Positions 16,582 to 24,958 are shown, counted from the first letter of the stretch. The stretch is 64,000 nucleotides of DNA from Bacteroidota bacterium (GCA_023446155.1 JAEXIT010000010.1:205398-269397), one strand, 5' to 3'. Program-made: numbers and translations. The notes: generated by a model from the letters alone, not told the origin.

Positions 16582-17028
16582 TTATTGCCACCAATGGTAG
16601 TAATTGTGTGCGCCATCGTATTCAAAACCACATCGCGGATAGAGTGTATTCCCGATAGCATTCGTTTTTTCGGTTTCCAACATCAATCCGCAGGCGCCAG
16701 TTTCAACACACCATTGCTTACTGCGATCGATCAAAGCGACCGACAAACCTTGTCCTCTAAAGTCAGGATGTACAAACAAATCGCTTAACAACCATTGTTT
16801 TTGCAATTTTGTATAATGGAACAGTTTGTAAAGCTGTACAAATCCGACGGCCTTCCCGTTAACAAATGCCAGAAAAATATCCGATTCGCTATTTAGAAAA
16901 CGTTCTTTTAGAAATGCTTTTCCCTTTTCAACGTCCGATTCCTGCCGGTAAAAAACACGATAAAGGTCAAACAATACAGCCGTTTCATCCAGATCGTCGA
17001 GGCTCGCTTTTTTAATTTTGTAATTCAT
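16582..17028 (-). CDS. GNAT family N-acetyltransferase
   Basis: 148 residues from the ATG at 17028 (MNYKIKKASLDD). An upstream in-frame ATG at 17070 is possible but would place the start inside the divergent promoter region. Motif A is well kept: LSDLFVHPDFRGQGLSVALIDRSKQWC (RGQGLS as CoA loop), then MLETEKTNAIGNTLYPRCGFEYDG with the Asn and Tyr of motif B, ending in HNYYHWWQ. This resembles GNATs of the aminoglycoside/small-amine type, but the substrate is unknown. Divergent from a MocR-type regulator that may control it. Confidence 0.87.
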   Translation of the reverse strand: MNYKIKKASLDDLDETAVLFDLYRVFYRQESDVEKGKAFLKERFLNSESDIFLAFVNGKAVGFVQLYKLFHYTKLQKQWLLSDLFVHPDFRGQGLSVALIDRSKQWCVETGACGLMLETEKTNAIGNTLYPRCGFEYDGAHNYYHWWQ

Positions 17029-17055
17029 AGTCCTGATTATTTTGATTTTACAGGA

Positions 17056-17063
17056 CAAAAGTA
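17056..17063 (-). promoter_or_regulatory. candidate -7 element of the GNAT gene
   Basis: TACTTTTG on the minus strand, 27 bases before the GNAT start codon at 17028, in the divergent region. No TTG at 19-21 bases. Confidence 0.4.
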
Positions 17064-17073
17064 TTCGCAAATA

Positions 17074-17114
17074 GGACTACCTTTGTAATCCAGTTTTAAC
17101 TTATAAAGTAGTCC
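17074..17114. promoter_or_regulatory. GGACTAC / GTAGTCC inverted repeat, candidate MocR operator
   Basis: GGACTAC (17074-17080) and its inverse GTAGTCC (17108-17114) are 27 bases apart. The first overlaps a TACCTTTG -7 candidate (17078-17085) for the regulator and the second abuts its start codon, so binding would block transcription of the regulator itself. Paired distant half sites are typical for MocR proteins. Confidence 0.5.
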
Positions 17115-17116
17115 AG

Positions 17117-18565
17117 ATGATTCCGATTGAACGTAATATCGCTATTGATAAGACCAGTAAAATTCCGATCTACCAGCAAATTGCGATGGGTATCAGTACT
17201 GCAATACGAAAAGGATCTTTAAAAGCCGGCATGGTACTCCCGGGTACCCGGGAACTGGCCAAAATCCTACAGGTACATCGCAAAACGGTAATCGCTGCTT
17301 ACGACGAGTTACAGGCGCAGGATTGGGTTCGTATTGTTCCGCGAAAACACGTTACCGTATCCGAACGGATTCCGGTACTCAAACCACAATCCTGGGAAAA
17401 CACTATTACTCAGGTCGGATATGCAACCAACATGACACTTCACTTCCGTCAAATTGTTGATAATCCCGCACACAATGCTCCTTTCAAAATCCCCGACATC
17501 ACTATTGACGACGGGTATCCCGATGTTCGGTTATCGCCCATTGCTGCACTACTAAAAACCTATCGTTCGAATACGTCCCGAAAATATGCGATTAAAACAG
17601 CGAATACCGGTACCGCACAGGGGACTCCAAAACTCCGGGAAACATTGGTTTCCTATTTATCGGAAACCCGCGGATTGAATTGTACTGCCGATAACATATT
17701 GATCACACACGGTGCACAGATGAGTATTTATCTGGCGGCTCAGTTACTATTACATTCCGGTGCGCGTATAATCGTAGGTCAGCCTAATTATCCCGTAGCC
17801 GATCAGGTCTTCGAACAAACCGGAGCGCAACTGCTAAAAGTAAATGTTGATACCCATGGAATCGATACCGACGCCATCGAATTGATTTGTCGGAAGGAAA
17901 AAATCAATGCCGTATATGTGGTGCCCCACCATCATTATCCGACAACGGTTACCCTTAGTGTGGAAAGGCGGATGAAATTACTGGAACTTTCCGAACGCTA
18001 CGCTTTTGCAATCATTGAAGATGATTACGATTACGACTATCATTATACCTCATCTCCATACCTCCCATTGGCCAGCAGCGGACATAACGGGAATGTAATT
18101 TATATCGGTTCGTTTTCAAAAATACTGGATCCGTCTCTGCGAATGGGATTTATGGTCGCTCCGCAAAACTTTATTGTCCAGTGTACCGCGCTACGAAAGT
18201 TAATTGACGTAGGTGGTGACGGTTATATGCAAAATGCTCTGGCCACACTGATACAGGACGGTGAACTCAAGCGCCATCTTAAAAAAGCCAAAAAATGCTA
18301 CCATCAACGCAGGGATTTTCTGGATACCTTATTACAAGAACACCTAAGTCGCTATATTTCGTATACCTTACCCTCGGGCGGTATGGCAATTTGGATCCGG
18401 TTACGGGAGGGTTATTCCATATCTCGTTTAAAGACAACCGATCGTTTTTATATCGCCAGAACCGATTCCGAACAAAATGCTTTTCGTTTTGGATTTGCCT
18501 CGTTAAACGAAACTGAATTGACAGAAGCGGTTTTATATTTCAAATCGATGTTAACTAACATCTGA
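17117..18565 (+). CDS. MocR/PdxR-type GntR regulator with aminotransferase domain
   Basis: 482-residue fusion: N-terminal GntR winged helix (residues about 12-80: IPIYQQIAMGISTAIRKGSL, GTRELAKILQVHRKTVIAAYDEL) and a C-terminal fold-type I aminotransferase domain (about 120-480). The PLP site is seen as IIEDDYDYDYHY and GSFSKILDPSLRMGFMVAP, with the Schiff-base lysine in SFSK. Such proteins use PLP or amino compounds as effectors (PdxR, GabR, TauR) and rarely act as enzymes. Target genes unknown; the divergent GNAT gene is the nearest candidate. The YggS PLP protein is encoded close by. Confidence 0.93.
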   Translation: MIPIERNIAIDKTSKIPIYQQIAMGISTAIRKGSLKAGMVLPGTRELAKILQVHRKTVIAAYDELQAQDWVRIVPRKHVTVSERIPVLKPQSWENTITQVGYATNMTLHFRQIVDNPAHNAPFKIPDITIDDGYPDVRLSPIAALLKTYRSNTSRKYAIKTANTGTAQGTPKLRETLVSYLSETRGLNCTADNILITHGAQMSIYLAAQLLLHSGARIIVGQPNYPVADQVFEQTGAQLLKVNVDTHGIDTDAIELICRKEKINAVYVVPHHHYPTTVTLSVERRMKLLELSERYAFAIIEDDYDYDYHYTSSPYLPLASSGHNGNVIYIGSFSKILDPSLRMGFMVAPQNFIVQCTALRKLIDVGGDGYMQNALATLIQDGELKRHLKKAKKCYHQRRDFLDTLLQEHLSRYISYTLPSGGMAIWIRLREGYSISRLKTTDRFYIARTDSEQNAFRFGFASLNETELTEAVLYFKSMLTNI

Positions 18566-18590
18566 CAAGTTTTGAAAACCTTGTCAGATG
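18559..18590. terminator. stem-loop after the MocR gene
   Basis: CATCTGACAAG and CTTGTCAGATG (11 perfect pairs) around a 10-base loop, 6 bases before the stop codon end of the regulator region closes. It is a diverged relative of the CCTG(A/T)CAGG repeats in the same kind of position. No strong T-run follows. Confidence 0.5.
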
Positions 18591-18679
18591 TATCTGTTAA
18601 TTTCAGCTTTTTTGTTGTAGGATAATTTTTATTTGAGTTAATTTGAGTAGCTCGCTTTTCAAAAAATAATATTCGCCAT

Positions 18680-19366
18680 ATGCCCGAAACAGCCTATAAA
18701 TTGGACAATCCGGTTTACTATTCGCTAACCGAAACACACCAATCATTTGCCCTTGAGTTGGATGGCATCCAATTCTATCATCCCGATTTTTGTCCGTTTG
18801 GTGGTTGTATACCACCACTATCGACCGAAAAAGGCGTGGCACACTATGCCCGGCTAACCGACAACTTTTTTATTGTGGGTGAAAGACCGTCCCATACCCC
18901 TAAGGTAGAATTAGCAAATGAACTCATTTGCAATCAGATGGTGCTCTCACACCCCATTGCTTTGCCCCCGGAACACGAAATCATTACTTTGGGAGATGCC
19001 GATAAAGATGCCCTCTTAGCACTCGTAAATTTGGTACAACCCGGTTATTTTAAAACCAGAACTCCCGAAATGGGGAATTATTACGGTATTTTCAAAGAAG
19101 GTACTTTGGTAGCCGTTACCGGCGAACGCATGAAAATGGAACAGTATACCGAAATAAGTGCCGTGGTGACCCATCCGGAGCATACCGGAAAAGGATATGC
19201 CTCCCAACTGGTAGCGCATACCGCGGATCGTATTTTTCAGGAAAATAAAACACCCTATTTACATGTCGCTTCTTCCAATACCAGAGCCATCAGGGTTTAT
19301 GAAAAATTAGGCTTTACCACACGTCGTACAATCAGTTTTTGGAATCTTATCGCTCAACACAAGTAA
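18680..19366 (+). CDS. GNAT family N-acetyltransferase (FR47-like)
   Basis: 228-residue protein with an N-terminal region of unclear fold and a C-terminal acetyltransferase domain (about residues 100-225): ISAVVTHPEHTGKGYASQLVAHTADRIF contains the CoA loop (TGKGYA), and LHVASSNTRAIRVYEKLGFTTRRTISFW the Asn and Tyr of motif B. The arrangement fits the FR47 (GCN5-related, DUF1248-like) group. The following secreted-protein gene begins 2 bases after the stop, so both are probably co-transcribed. Confidence 0.87.
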   Translation: MPETAYKLDNPVYYSLTETHQSFALELDGIQFYHPDFCPFGGCIPPLSTEKGVAHYARLTDNFFIVGERPSHTPKVELANELICNQMVLSHPIALPPEHEIITLGDADKDALLALVNLVQPGYFKTRTPEMGNYYGIFKEGTLVAVTGERMKMEQYTEISAVVTHPEHTGKGYASQLVAHTADRIFQENKTPYLHVASSNTRAIRVYEKLGFTTRRTISFWNLIAQHK

Positions 19367-19368
19367 CC

Positions 19369-20535
19369 ATGAAATTTCAATTAATAGCATTCTTCTTTAT
19401 TTCAATTACCGTTCAGGCGCAATCGGACAACGATTATTATAAATTTTCAGCCGATCTGTATCACAATCTCGAAAAAGATACTACGGCCTGGAAATACCAG
19501 ATGAGCGCCTCCTACTTTTCGATTAGCGGTTATTACAAAGCCGCCCTTGAAATATGGGATAAAAATGGTTTTCGCAAACCCGCTCCAATGACACCCCATG
19601 ACAGTCTGTTGTTTTTTAATTCCAAGCCATTAAACGCCCGGGCGTACATTCTTAACCGTTCTAAAAACGAATCGCTTATAGTGATCAATGAAGCACATAC
19701 CATTGCCCGGCACCGGACATTTACGCGATCGCTGTTAAAAGGATTGTATGCTAACGGGTACCGTTACCTCGGACTGGAAGCGCTGCACGATACGCTGATC
19801 AACAAACGGAAATTCCCGGTACTGGAGAGTGGTTTTTATACCCGGGAACCGGAATTCGGGAACCTGTTATCCGAAGCCTTAAAAATAGGCTTTACGGTAT
19901 TTGGATATGAAGCTTCAGATGGAAAAAACGGAAAAGAACGCGAAATCGAACAGGCACAAAACATCAAACGATTCATCGACAGTCATCCCAAAGGAAAAGT
20001 ACTGATCCATTGTGGACATGATCATGTTTTTGAAAACGATTATAAACCCTGGGAAAAAGCCATGGCCGGTCGGTTAAAAGACTATATGGGGATCGATCCG
20101 TTTACCATTAACCAGACGCTTTTTCCGGAAAAAGGAAATCCGACGTTAAATCATCCTTTTATAAACCGTATCACACAACAGGAATCTGTTGTATTACAAC
20201 TGGAATCCGGGGAAATCTTTAACGGTTTATCCACTCCGAAGCAAACGGATATTGTGGTACTACATCCGAAAACAAATTATCAGCACAACCGGCCGGACTG
20301 GCTGCAAACCGACAGGGTTTTGTATCGTGTTCCCGGAAAAAAGAGTAAAAACACACCCGTATTGATCACCGCCTATCGCGTGAAGGAATACGATCAGGGA
20401 GGTGTTCCAACCGATATAGTGGAAATTACCGGAAAAGAAATACCACCACTATATTTGAGTCCCGGTACCTATGATATTATCCTTAAAGATAAAAATTATA
20501 AAATCACCGAACGGTATACGGTTACGGTAAAATAA
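19369..20535 (+). CDS. secreted protein, possible EreA/ChaN-like fold, function unknown
   Basis: 388 residues from the ATG at 19369, chosen because it begins a clear signal peptide (MKFQLIAFFFISITVQAQ). An upstream ATG at 19339 would overlap the preceding gene and spoil the signal. The mature part contains SLIVINEAHTIARHRTFTRSLL, GYRYLGLEALHD and KGKVLIHCGHDHVFEN, reminiscent of the erythromycin-esterase/ChaN-like group (a Glu-His pair after a beta strand, later a His-rich strand end). The match is by eye and weak. The C-terminal part has beta-rich segments without known motif. Likely periplasmic. Confidence 0.7.
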   Translation: MKFQLIAFFFISITVQAQSDNDYYKFSADLYHNLEKDTTAWKYQMSASYFSISGYYKAALEIWDKNGFRKPAPMTPHDSLLFFNSKPLNARAYILNRSKNESLIVINEAHTIARHRTFTRSLLKGLYANGYRYLGLEALHDTLINKRKFPVLESGFYTREPEFGNLLSEALKIGFTVFGYEASDGKNGKEREIEQAQNIKRFIDSHPKGKVLIHCGHDHVFENDYKPWEKAMAGRLKDYMGIDPFTINQTLFPEKGNPTLNHPFINRITQQESVVLQLESGEIFNGLSTPKQTDIVVLHPKTNYQHNRPDWLQTDRVLYRVPGKKSKNTPVLITAYRVKEYDQGGVPTDIVEITGKEIPPLYLSPGTYDIILKDKNYKITERYTVTVK

Positions 20536-20583
20536 GTTTTTTCTTATATCGTTCTGACCGTGTATTTAATCTAAAAACCCCAT

Positions 20584-20964
20584 ATGCCTACTAAACACAA
20601 CCCGGTTGTTTATTTTGAAATCCCCGTTACCGATCTGGATCGGGCGATACGCTTTTATACCGCTGTATTCGGTTTTACTTTTGAAAAGACAATAATTGAT
20701 CATAACGAAATGGCCTTATTTCCCTTATCGGATGCGTTACCCGGCATTTCCGGAGGATTGGCCAAAGGCGACATTTATAAGCCAACACTGGACGGTGTGG
20801 TACCTTATTTTCACACTGATTCGATTGAAAAAACGCTTGAAAAAGCAATCGCAAATGGCGGAGTAGCCTTATATCCGAAAACATCCAATGGCGAATTGGG
20901 GTATGTAGCCGAGTTTCAGGATTCGGAAGGCAACCGGATTGCCTTACACCAACCTGCGGATTAA
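20584..20964 (+). CDS. VOC family (glyoxalase/bleomycin-resistance fold) protein
   Basis: 126-residue single-module protein of the vicinal-oxygen-chelate superfamily: YFEIPVTDLDRAIRFYTAVFGFTFE at the start, GGVALYPKTSNGELGYVAEFQDSEGNRIALHQ at the end, the usual beta-alpha-beta-beta-beta pairs. Glu near the end of each half could be metal ligands. Members are very diverse (isomerases, dioxygenases, drug binding); no specific activity can be assigned. Single gene followed by a CCTG(A/T)CAGG repeat. Confidence 0.87.
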   Translation: MPTKHNPVVYFEIPVTDLDRAIRFYTAVFGFTFEKTIIDHNEMALFPLSDALPGISGGLAKGDIYKPTLDGVVPYFHTDSIEKTLEKAIANGGVALYPKTSNGELGYVAEFQDSEGNRIALHQPAD

Positions 20965-20978
20965 ACTAGTCCGGAAAA

Positions 20979-21011
20979 ACACCTGACAGGTTTTAAAAAC
21001 CTGACAGGTGT
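20979..21011. repeat. CCTG(A/T)CAGG inverted repeat
   Basis: ACACCTGACAGG and CCTGACAGGTGT with TTTTAAAAA between. The two arms mispair only at the central base because each has CCTG-A-CAGG. It lies 14 bases after the VOC gene stop. Confidence 0.7.
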
Positions 21012-21017
21012 GGTATT

Positions 21018-21059
21018 AAAAAAACAAAACCCGAGACCTTATGTCTCTGGTTTTGTTTG
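21018..21059. terminator. bidirectional intrinsic terminator
   Basis: AAACAAAACCCGAGAC and GTCTCTGGTTTTGTTT (16-bp stem, one mismatch) around a 5-base loop. It lies 19 bases past the end of the reverse-strand small membrane protein gene and after the VOC gene. Confidence 0.8.
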
Positions 21060-21077
21060 TATCGTGCGAAAAGCGTC

Positions 21078-21260
21078 TTATACTCTTCCCTTTAAAGCAT
21101 TAAATACCCATGCAATGGCAAAAAATCCGATTCCTACTGCTCCAAATCCCCATCCAGCCACATCGGCATATCGGTAAACCGCCAATCCGATTAATAATAA
21201 TCCCATTAAAACCATAATCAAGGTGGCCCACCCTAAAATGGTATTTTTATTCATGCCCAT
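21078..21260 (-). CDS. small two-helix membrane protein
   Basis: 60-residue protein with two predicted transmembrane helices (about 8-27 and 33-55) separated by a short turn (RYADVAG) and ending ALKGRV. Start MGMNKNTILGW; the second ATG (MNKNTI) may be the real one. I recall very similar short proteins conserved across Flavobacteriaceae, with no known function. It has its own terminator and no close same-strand partner except holA upstream (59 bases). Confidence 0.75.
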   Translation of the reverse strand: MGMNKNTILGWATLIMVLMGLLLIGLAVYRYADVAGWGFGAVGIGFFAIAWVFNALKGRV

Positions 21261-21319
21261 ATCTTAGTTTTTTTGAATGGCAAATATCGTAATAATATCA
21301 CAGCCGTAAAAATATTAAT

Positions 21320-22324
21320 CTAATTGAATATCTTAACCAACATTTCTTTAAGCAAATCCTGCTGCGGTAATGCATTGGCACCAACTCCTTTACTTTTTAC
21401 GTCGATATCCCGTAAAACAGCTACAATCTGGCTTACCTTTTTCATCGGATAGTTTCGCAAGGCCACATCATAATCCTTTAAAAAATACGGATTCACCTTT
21501 AAAACCTTAGCGGCATTCCCCGGACTTTTATCTTTTAATCCGTGGTATTGCAACAATTGAGAAAAGAACCCGAAAATAAGCCCGGTGGTCACCACCAACG
21601 GGTTGTCTTTTGGATTCTGCGCAAAATAATCGGCAATCTGATAGGCTTTTAACTGGTTCTTCTCACCTATCGCTTTACGCAATTCAAAGTTGTTATAATC
21701 TTTACTAAATCCAATATTCTCTTCGATGATCTTCGGACTAATCGTGCTTCCTTTTGGTAAAATAATCGCAAGTTTATCCAGTTCGTTGGCAATCTTACTC
21801 AGATCGGTTCCCAAAAATTCCACCAACATCGCAGCCGCTTTTGGTTCAATTTGATAGCCTTTTCCGGATAAAACCCGTTTAAGCCAGTCGCCCACCTGAT
21901 TTTCATATAGTTTTTTACTTTCGAAAACCACTCCGGCTTTCTCCAGTACTTTGGTTACTTTTTTGCGTTTGTCCAACGTCTTGTATTTATAACACACTAC
22001 CAAAACCGTTGTTGGCTGCGGATTTTCGGCATAACTTTCCAACTTGTCAATCGTTCGGGATAATTCCTGTGCTTCCTTAACAATCACCACCTGACGGTCG
22101 GCCATCATCGGATAGCGTTTTGCATTCGATACAATATCCTCTACCGTAACATCGCGACCGTATAAAACCATCTGGTTAAAGCCTTTTTCTTCTTCCGATA
22201 AAATAGTATCCTCAATATAATCGGTCAGTTTATCGATATAATAAGGTTCTTCGCCCATTAAAAAATAAATCGGTTTAATATCGCCGGCCTTTATATCTTT
22301 TATGATCTTTAGTACTTCCTCCAA
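21320..22324 (-). CDS. holA: DNA polymerase III subunit delta (HolA)
   Basis: 334-residue clamp-loader subunit that opens the beta clamp. Family features: N-terminal PIYFLMGEEPYYIDKL (residues about 17-33, the delta-type degenerate P-loop region), the beta-clamp-contact region FNQMVLYG, then the helical lid and collar domain (KDNPLVVTTGLIFGFFSQLLQYH, NPYFLKDYDVALRNYPMKKVSQIVAVLRDIDVKSKG). The length matches the family. It is divergent from the HsdR-N-like gene across a 55-base gap. No catalytic ATPase motifs, as expected for delta. Confidence 0.95.
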   Translation of the reverse strand: MEEVLKIIKDIKAGDIKPIYFLMGEEPYYIDKLTDYIEDTILSEEEKGFNQMVLYGRDVTVEDIVSNAKRYPMMADRQVVIVKEAQELSRTIDKLESYAENPQPTTVLVVCYKYKTLDKRKKVTKVLEKAGVVFESKKLYENQVGDWLKRVLSGKGYQIEPKAAAMLVEFLGTDLSKIANELDKLAIILPKGSTISPKIIEENIGFSKDYNNFELRKAIGEKNQLKAYQIADYFAQNPKDNPLVVTTGLIFGFFSQLLQYHGLKDKSPGNAAKVLKVNPYFLKDYDVALRNYPMKKVSQIVAVLRDIDVKSKGVGANALPQQDLLKEMLVKIFN

Positions 22325-22367
22325 AACAGTTTCTTTAGCAATTATCCAGAAATCAAAAACTTCAATT

Positions 22368-22375
22368 TATATTTG
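22368..22375 (+). promoter_or_regulatory. candidate -7 element of the HsdR-N-like gene
   Basis: TATATTTG ends 4 bases before the ATG at 22380. Transcription would begin at or very near the start codon, implying a leaderless mRNA. Confidence 0.45.
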
Positions 22376-22379
22376 CACT

Positions 22380-22829
22380 ATGCAAAATCTGAATTTTCCG
22401 CCTTATTCCTTTCGGTTCAAAAATAGTGAAAATAAAGTGGCTATTTTTGATGCCATCCGTAAAAAATTTATCCAACTGACTCCCGAAGAATGGGTGCGTC
22501 AACATGTGATTCAGTTTTTATTGCAAGACAAAAAATACTCCGGTTCGTATATCAATGTGGAGAAAGTCATTAAAATCAACGGGCTGACCAAACGTTACGA
22601 TGCCGTGGTTTTTAAACCCGACGGAAAGATTTTCCTGCTCGTCGAATGTAAAGCTCCGGAAGTCCCCATTACCCAACAAGTTTTCGATCAGATCGCCCGT
22701 TATAATATGGTTTTGGAAGCCGATTATTTAATGGTAACCAATGGCTTAAATCATTACTTTTGCCGTATGGATTTCGAAAAAAAGGAATATCAGTTCCTTA
22801 GAACCTTACCGGATTACCCATCCTTATAA
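22380..22829 (+). CDS. HsdR N-terminal-like nuclease domain protein, stand-alone
   Basis: 149 residues from the ATG at 22380; the frame is open upstream, but that part overlaps the divergent holA gene. The protein consists only of the type I restriction enzyme R-subunit N-terminal (HSDR_N_2) fold: PEEWVRQHVIQFLL, the active-site-like Asp in TKRYDAVVFKPDGKIFLLVECKAP (D-x(n)-E-x-K arrangement of PD-(D/E)xK nucleases) and QIARYNMVLEADYLMVTNGLNHYFC. No helicase or partner hsdS/hsdM genes are near, so it is not a restriction system by itself. Such stand-alone genes are widespread next to holA in this family by my recollection. Function unknown. Confidence 0.85.
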   Translation: MQNLNFPPYSFRFKNSENKVAIFDAIRKKFIQLTPEEWVRQHVIQFLLQDKKYSGSYINVEKVIKINGLTKRYDAVVFKPDGKIFLLVECKAPEVPITQQVFDQIARYNMVLEADYLMVTNGLNHYFCRMDFEKKEYQFLRTLPDYPSL

Positions 22830-22840
22830 CACCCTCGATT

Positions 22841-23836
22841 TTGAAAAAAATAGCGATCGTCATACTCAACTGGAATGGTGTAAAATTGTTGGAACAGTTT
22901 TTACCTTCTGTTGTCGAAAACTCTCCGGAGGCTACTATATATGTAGCCGATAATGCCTCGACCGACACATCGGTTGCTTTTGTAAAAGAACATTTTCCCA
23001 CCGTTTCCATCATTGTGAACCGCGCCAATTTCGGATTTGCCGGCGGCTATAACGAAGCGTTACAATCGGTACAGGAACCTATTTATGTATTGGTTAATTC
23101 CGATATTGAAGTCACCCCCAATTGGCTGCAACCGATTATCACCCTTTTTGATAACGAACCGGAAACAGCAATCGTACAACCTAAAATTCTGGATTACAAA
23201 CGTAAAACTCATTTTGAATACGCCGGTGCTGCCGGTGGCTATATCGACAAATATGCTTTCCCGTTTTGCCGCGGTCGTATTTTTGAGACCATCGAAGCGG
23301 ATAACGGTCAGTATAACGATATCCAAACTATTTTCTGGGCTTCGGGTGCTTGTATGTTTATCCGGAAAAAGGTTTTCCACGAGCTGGGCGGTTTCGATTC
23401 CGATTTTTTTGCTCATCAGGAAGAGATCGACCTTTGCTGGCGTGCTTTTAACAAAGGTTATACCGCTAAATATTGCGGACTATCAACCGTATACCATGTT
23501 GGCGGTGCCACTTTAAACACCGGAAATCCGCATAAAACATTCCTTAATTTTCGGAATTCCCTGTGGATGATGGTCAAAAATCTCCCCAAAAGACAACTAT
23601 TCCCAACAATTTTCATCCGTCTTTGTCTGGATGGCATTGCCGGAATACGTTTTTTTTTACAGGGAAAACCCAAACATACCTGGGCAATTATTCGCGCTCA
23701 TTTTACCCTTTATCGTTTCATTTCCAAATTTTTAGAAAAAAGAGACTCCTATCAATCGGAAAATTATTATCGTGTAAATTCCATTGTTTACCGCTATTTT
23801 GTTAAGAATGGCAGGTTTTTTGATACTAATATTTAA
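22841..23836 (+). CDS. glycosyltransferase family 2 protein
   Basis: 331-residue GT-A fold transferase probably acting on surface polysaccharide or glycoprotein sugars. It starts at a TTG 11 bases after the previous stop; this start is preferred because it gives the usual beginning KKIAIVILNWNG. Motifs: VADNASTDTS, the nucleotide-metal site VLVNSDIEV, the acceptor region FFAHQEEIDLCWRAF (ED/EE-x-DLCWR type) and VYHVGGATL. The C-terminal helices may contact the membrane. Donor and acceptor unknown. Confidence 0.92.
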   Translation: MKKIAIVILNWNGVKLLEQFLPSVVENSPEATIYVADNASTDTSVAFVKEHFPTVSIIVNRANFGFAGGYNEALQSVQEPIYVLVNSDIEVTPNWLQPIITLFDNEPETAIVQPKILDYKRKTHFEYAGAAGGYIDKYAFPFCRGRIFETIEADNGQYNDIQTIFWASGACMFIRKKVFHELGGFDSDFFAHQEEIDLCWRAFNKGYTAKYCGLSTVYHVGGATLNTGNPHKTFLNFRNSLWMMVKNLPKRQLFPTIFIRLCLDGIAGIRFFLQGKPKHTWAIIRAHFTLYRFISKFLEKRDSYQSENYYRVNSIVYRYFVKNGRFFDTNI

Positions 23837-23913
23837 CATTTGTTTATCGTTTTAAACTTTAACAAGCAGTAAAATCTTAGTAAATTCGTTATTCCTTATA
23901 AATTCAACATTGT

Positions 23914-24753
23914 ATGAAAAAAGTCGTTATCGCCCTTTCGGTACTTGCAATTACGCTGACATCCTGTGGATCGAAGAAAAAAATTGCAGCTCTAGAAGAA
24001 GAGAACAAAAAAATTCAGGACCTGTTAAACACCTGCACGGTAAAACTGAATACGTGTTTAACTGAAAAAGACCATATGGCAAGCCAAATGGAATTTTTGA
24101 AGAAGAACAACTCCGATTTGATCAATAATATGGGGAATTTGACTACCCTTTCTTCAAAAGGTGCTGAAAATCTTGAAAAGTCGTTGGAAAGTCTAAAGGA
24201 AAAAGACCTTAAGATTACCCGTTTACAAGATGCACTTACCAAAAAAGACAGTGTAACCCTTGCTTTGGTTACCAGTTTAAAAAGTTCGGTAGGTATCAAC
24301 GATCCGGATATTCAGGTAAATGTGGAAAAAGGTGTGGTATTTATTTCCATTGCTGATAAACTGCTTTTCAAAAGCGGAAGTTATGTTGTAAGTGACCGCG
24401 CTAAAGAAGTATTGGCTAAGGTAGCTAAAGTGGTAAACAGCAAACCGGACTTCGAATGTATGGTAGAAGGTCACACGGATAATGTGCCGATTAAAAATGC
24501 CGTATTGGTAGACAACTGGGATCTTTCCGTAAAAAGAGCGACCTCTATCGTTCGTGTTTTACAGGATGATCTGGGTGTAAATCCAAAACAATTGATCGCT
24601 GCCGGAAGAAGTTTCTACGTTCCGTTGGCCGATAATGATACGCCGGATAACCGAGCTAAAAACAGAAGAACCCGTATCGTGGTTTTACCTAAAATTGATC
24701 AGTTCTACGATATGATCGAAAAAGAAATGAAAAACATGGCTGGTAAAAACTAA
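23914..24753 (+). CDS. OmpA family lipoprotein with coiled coil
   Basis: 279-residue envelope protein. Lipoprotein signal with the lipobox LTSC (Cys18), then a predicted coiled coil (residues about 27-115, heptads rich in Lys, Glu, Leu), and a C-terminal OmpA/MotB peptidoglycan-binding domain: VEGHTDNVPIKN...NWDLSVKRATSIVRVL...RSFYVPLADNDTPDNRAKNRRTRI, with the Asp and Arg that hold meso-diaminopimelate. It should tether outer membrane to peptidoglycan. Single gene ended by a strong terminator. Confidence 0.93.
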   Translation: MKKVVIALSVLAITLTSCGSKKKIAALEEENKKIQDLLNTCTVKLNTCLTEKDHMASQMEFLKKNNSDLINNMGNLTTLSSKGAENLEKSLESLKEKDLKITRLQDALTKKDSVTLALVTSLKSSVGINDPDIQVNVEKGVVFISIADKLLFKSGSYVVSDRAKEVLAKVAKVVNSKPDFECMVEGHTDNVPIKNAVLVDNWDLSVKRATSIVRVLQDDLGVNPKQLIAAGRSFYVPLADNDTPDNRAKNRRTRIVVLPKIDQFYDMIEKEMKNMAGKN

Positions 24754-24780
24754 AACCGTCATCATAAACATACTAAAATG

Positions 24781-24811
24781 AAAAAGCAGGTCTTTTGGAC
24801 CTGCTTTTTAT
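24781..24811 (+). terminator. intrinsic terminator after the OmpA gene
   Basis: AAAAAGCAGGTC, loop TTTTG, GACCTGCTTTTT: 12 perfect pairs followed by T-run. 27 bases after the stop codon. Confidence 0.9.
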
Positions 24812-24958
24812 GTATTCCTAATTTTTTTTAATAACCAATTAAATATTTAATTAAGAATGACACCTCTTTTATATTGTTATATTTTTAGCTGATTTGTTAC
24901 GCTAAGTTATTGATATATTACCGGATAACCAAAAGTTTTACCAAAAATCAATAAAGTA

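Noticed and set aside
16420..16788. 122-codon plus-strand frame over the tRNA-Cys
   Set aside because: It overlaps a tRNA gene and the GNAT gene on the other strand; no homology.
22380..22829. Type I restriction-modification system
   Set aside because: Only the N domain is present; no hsdM, hsdS or helicase part.
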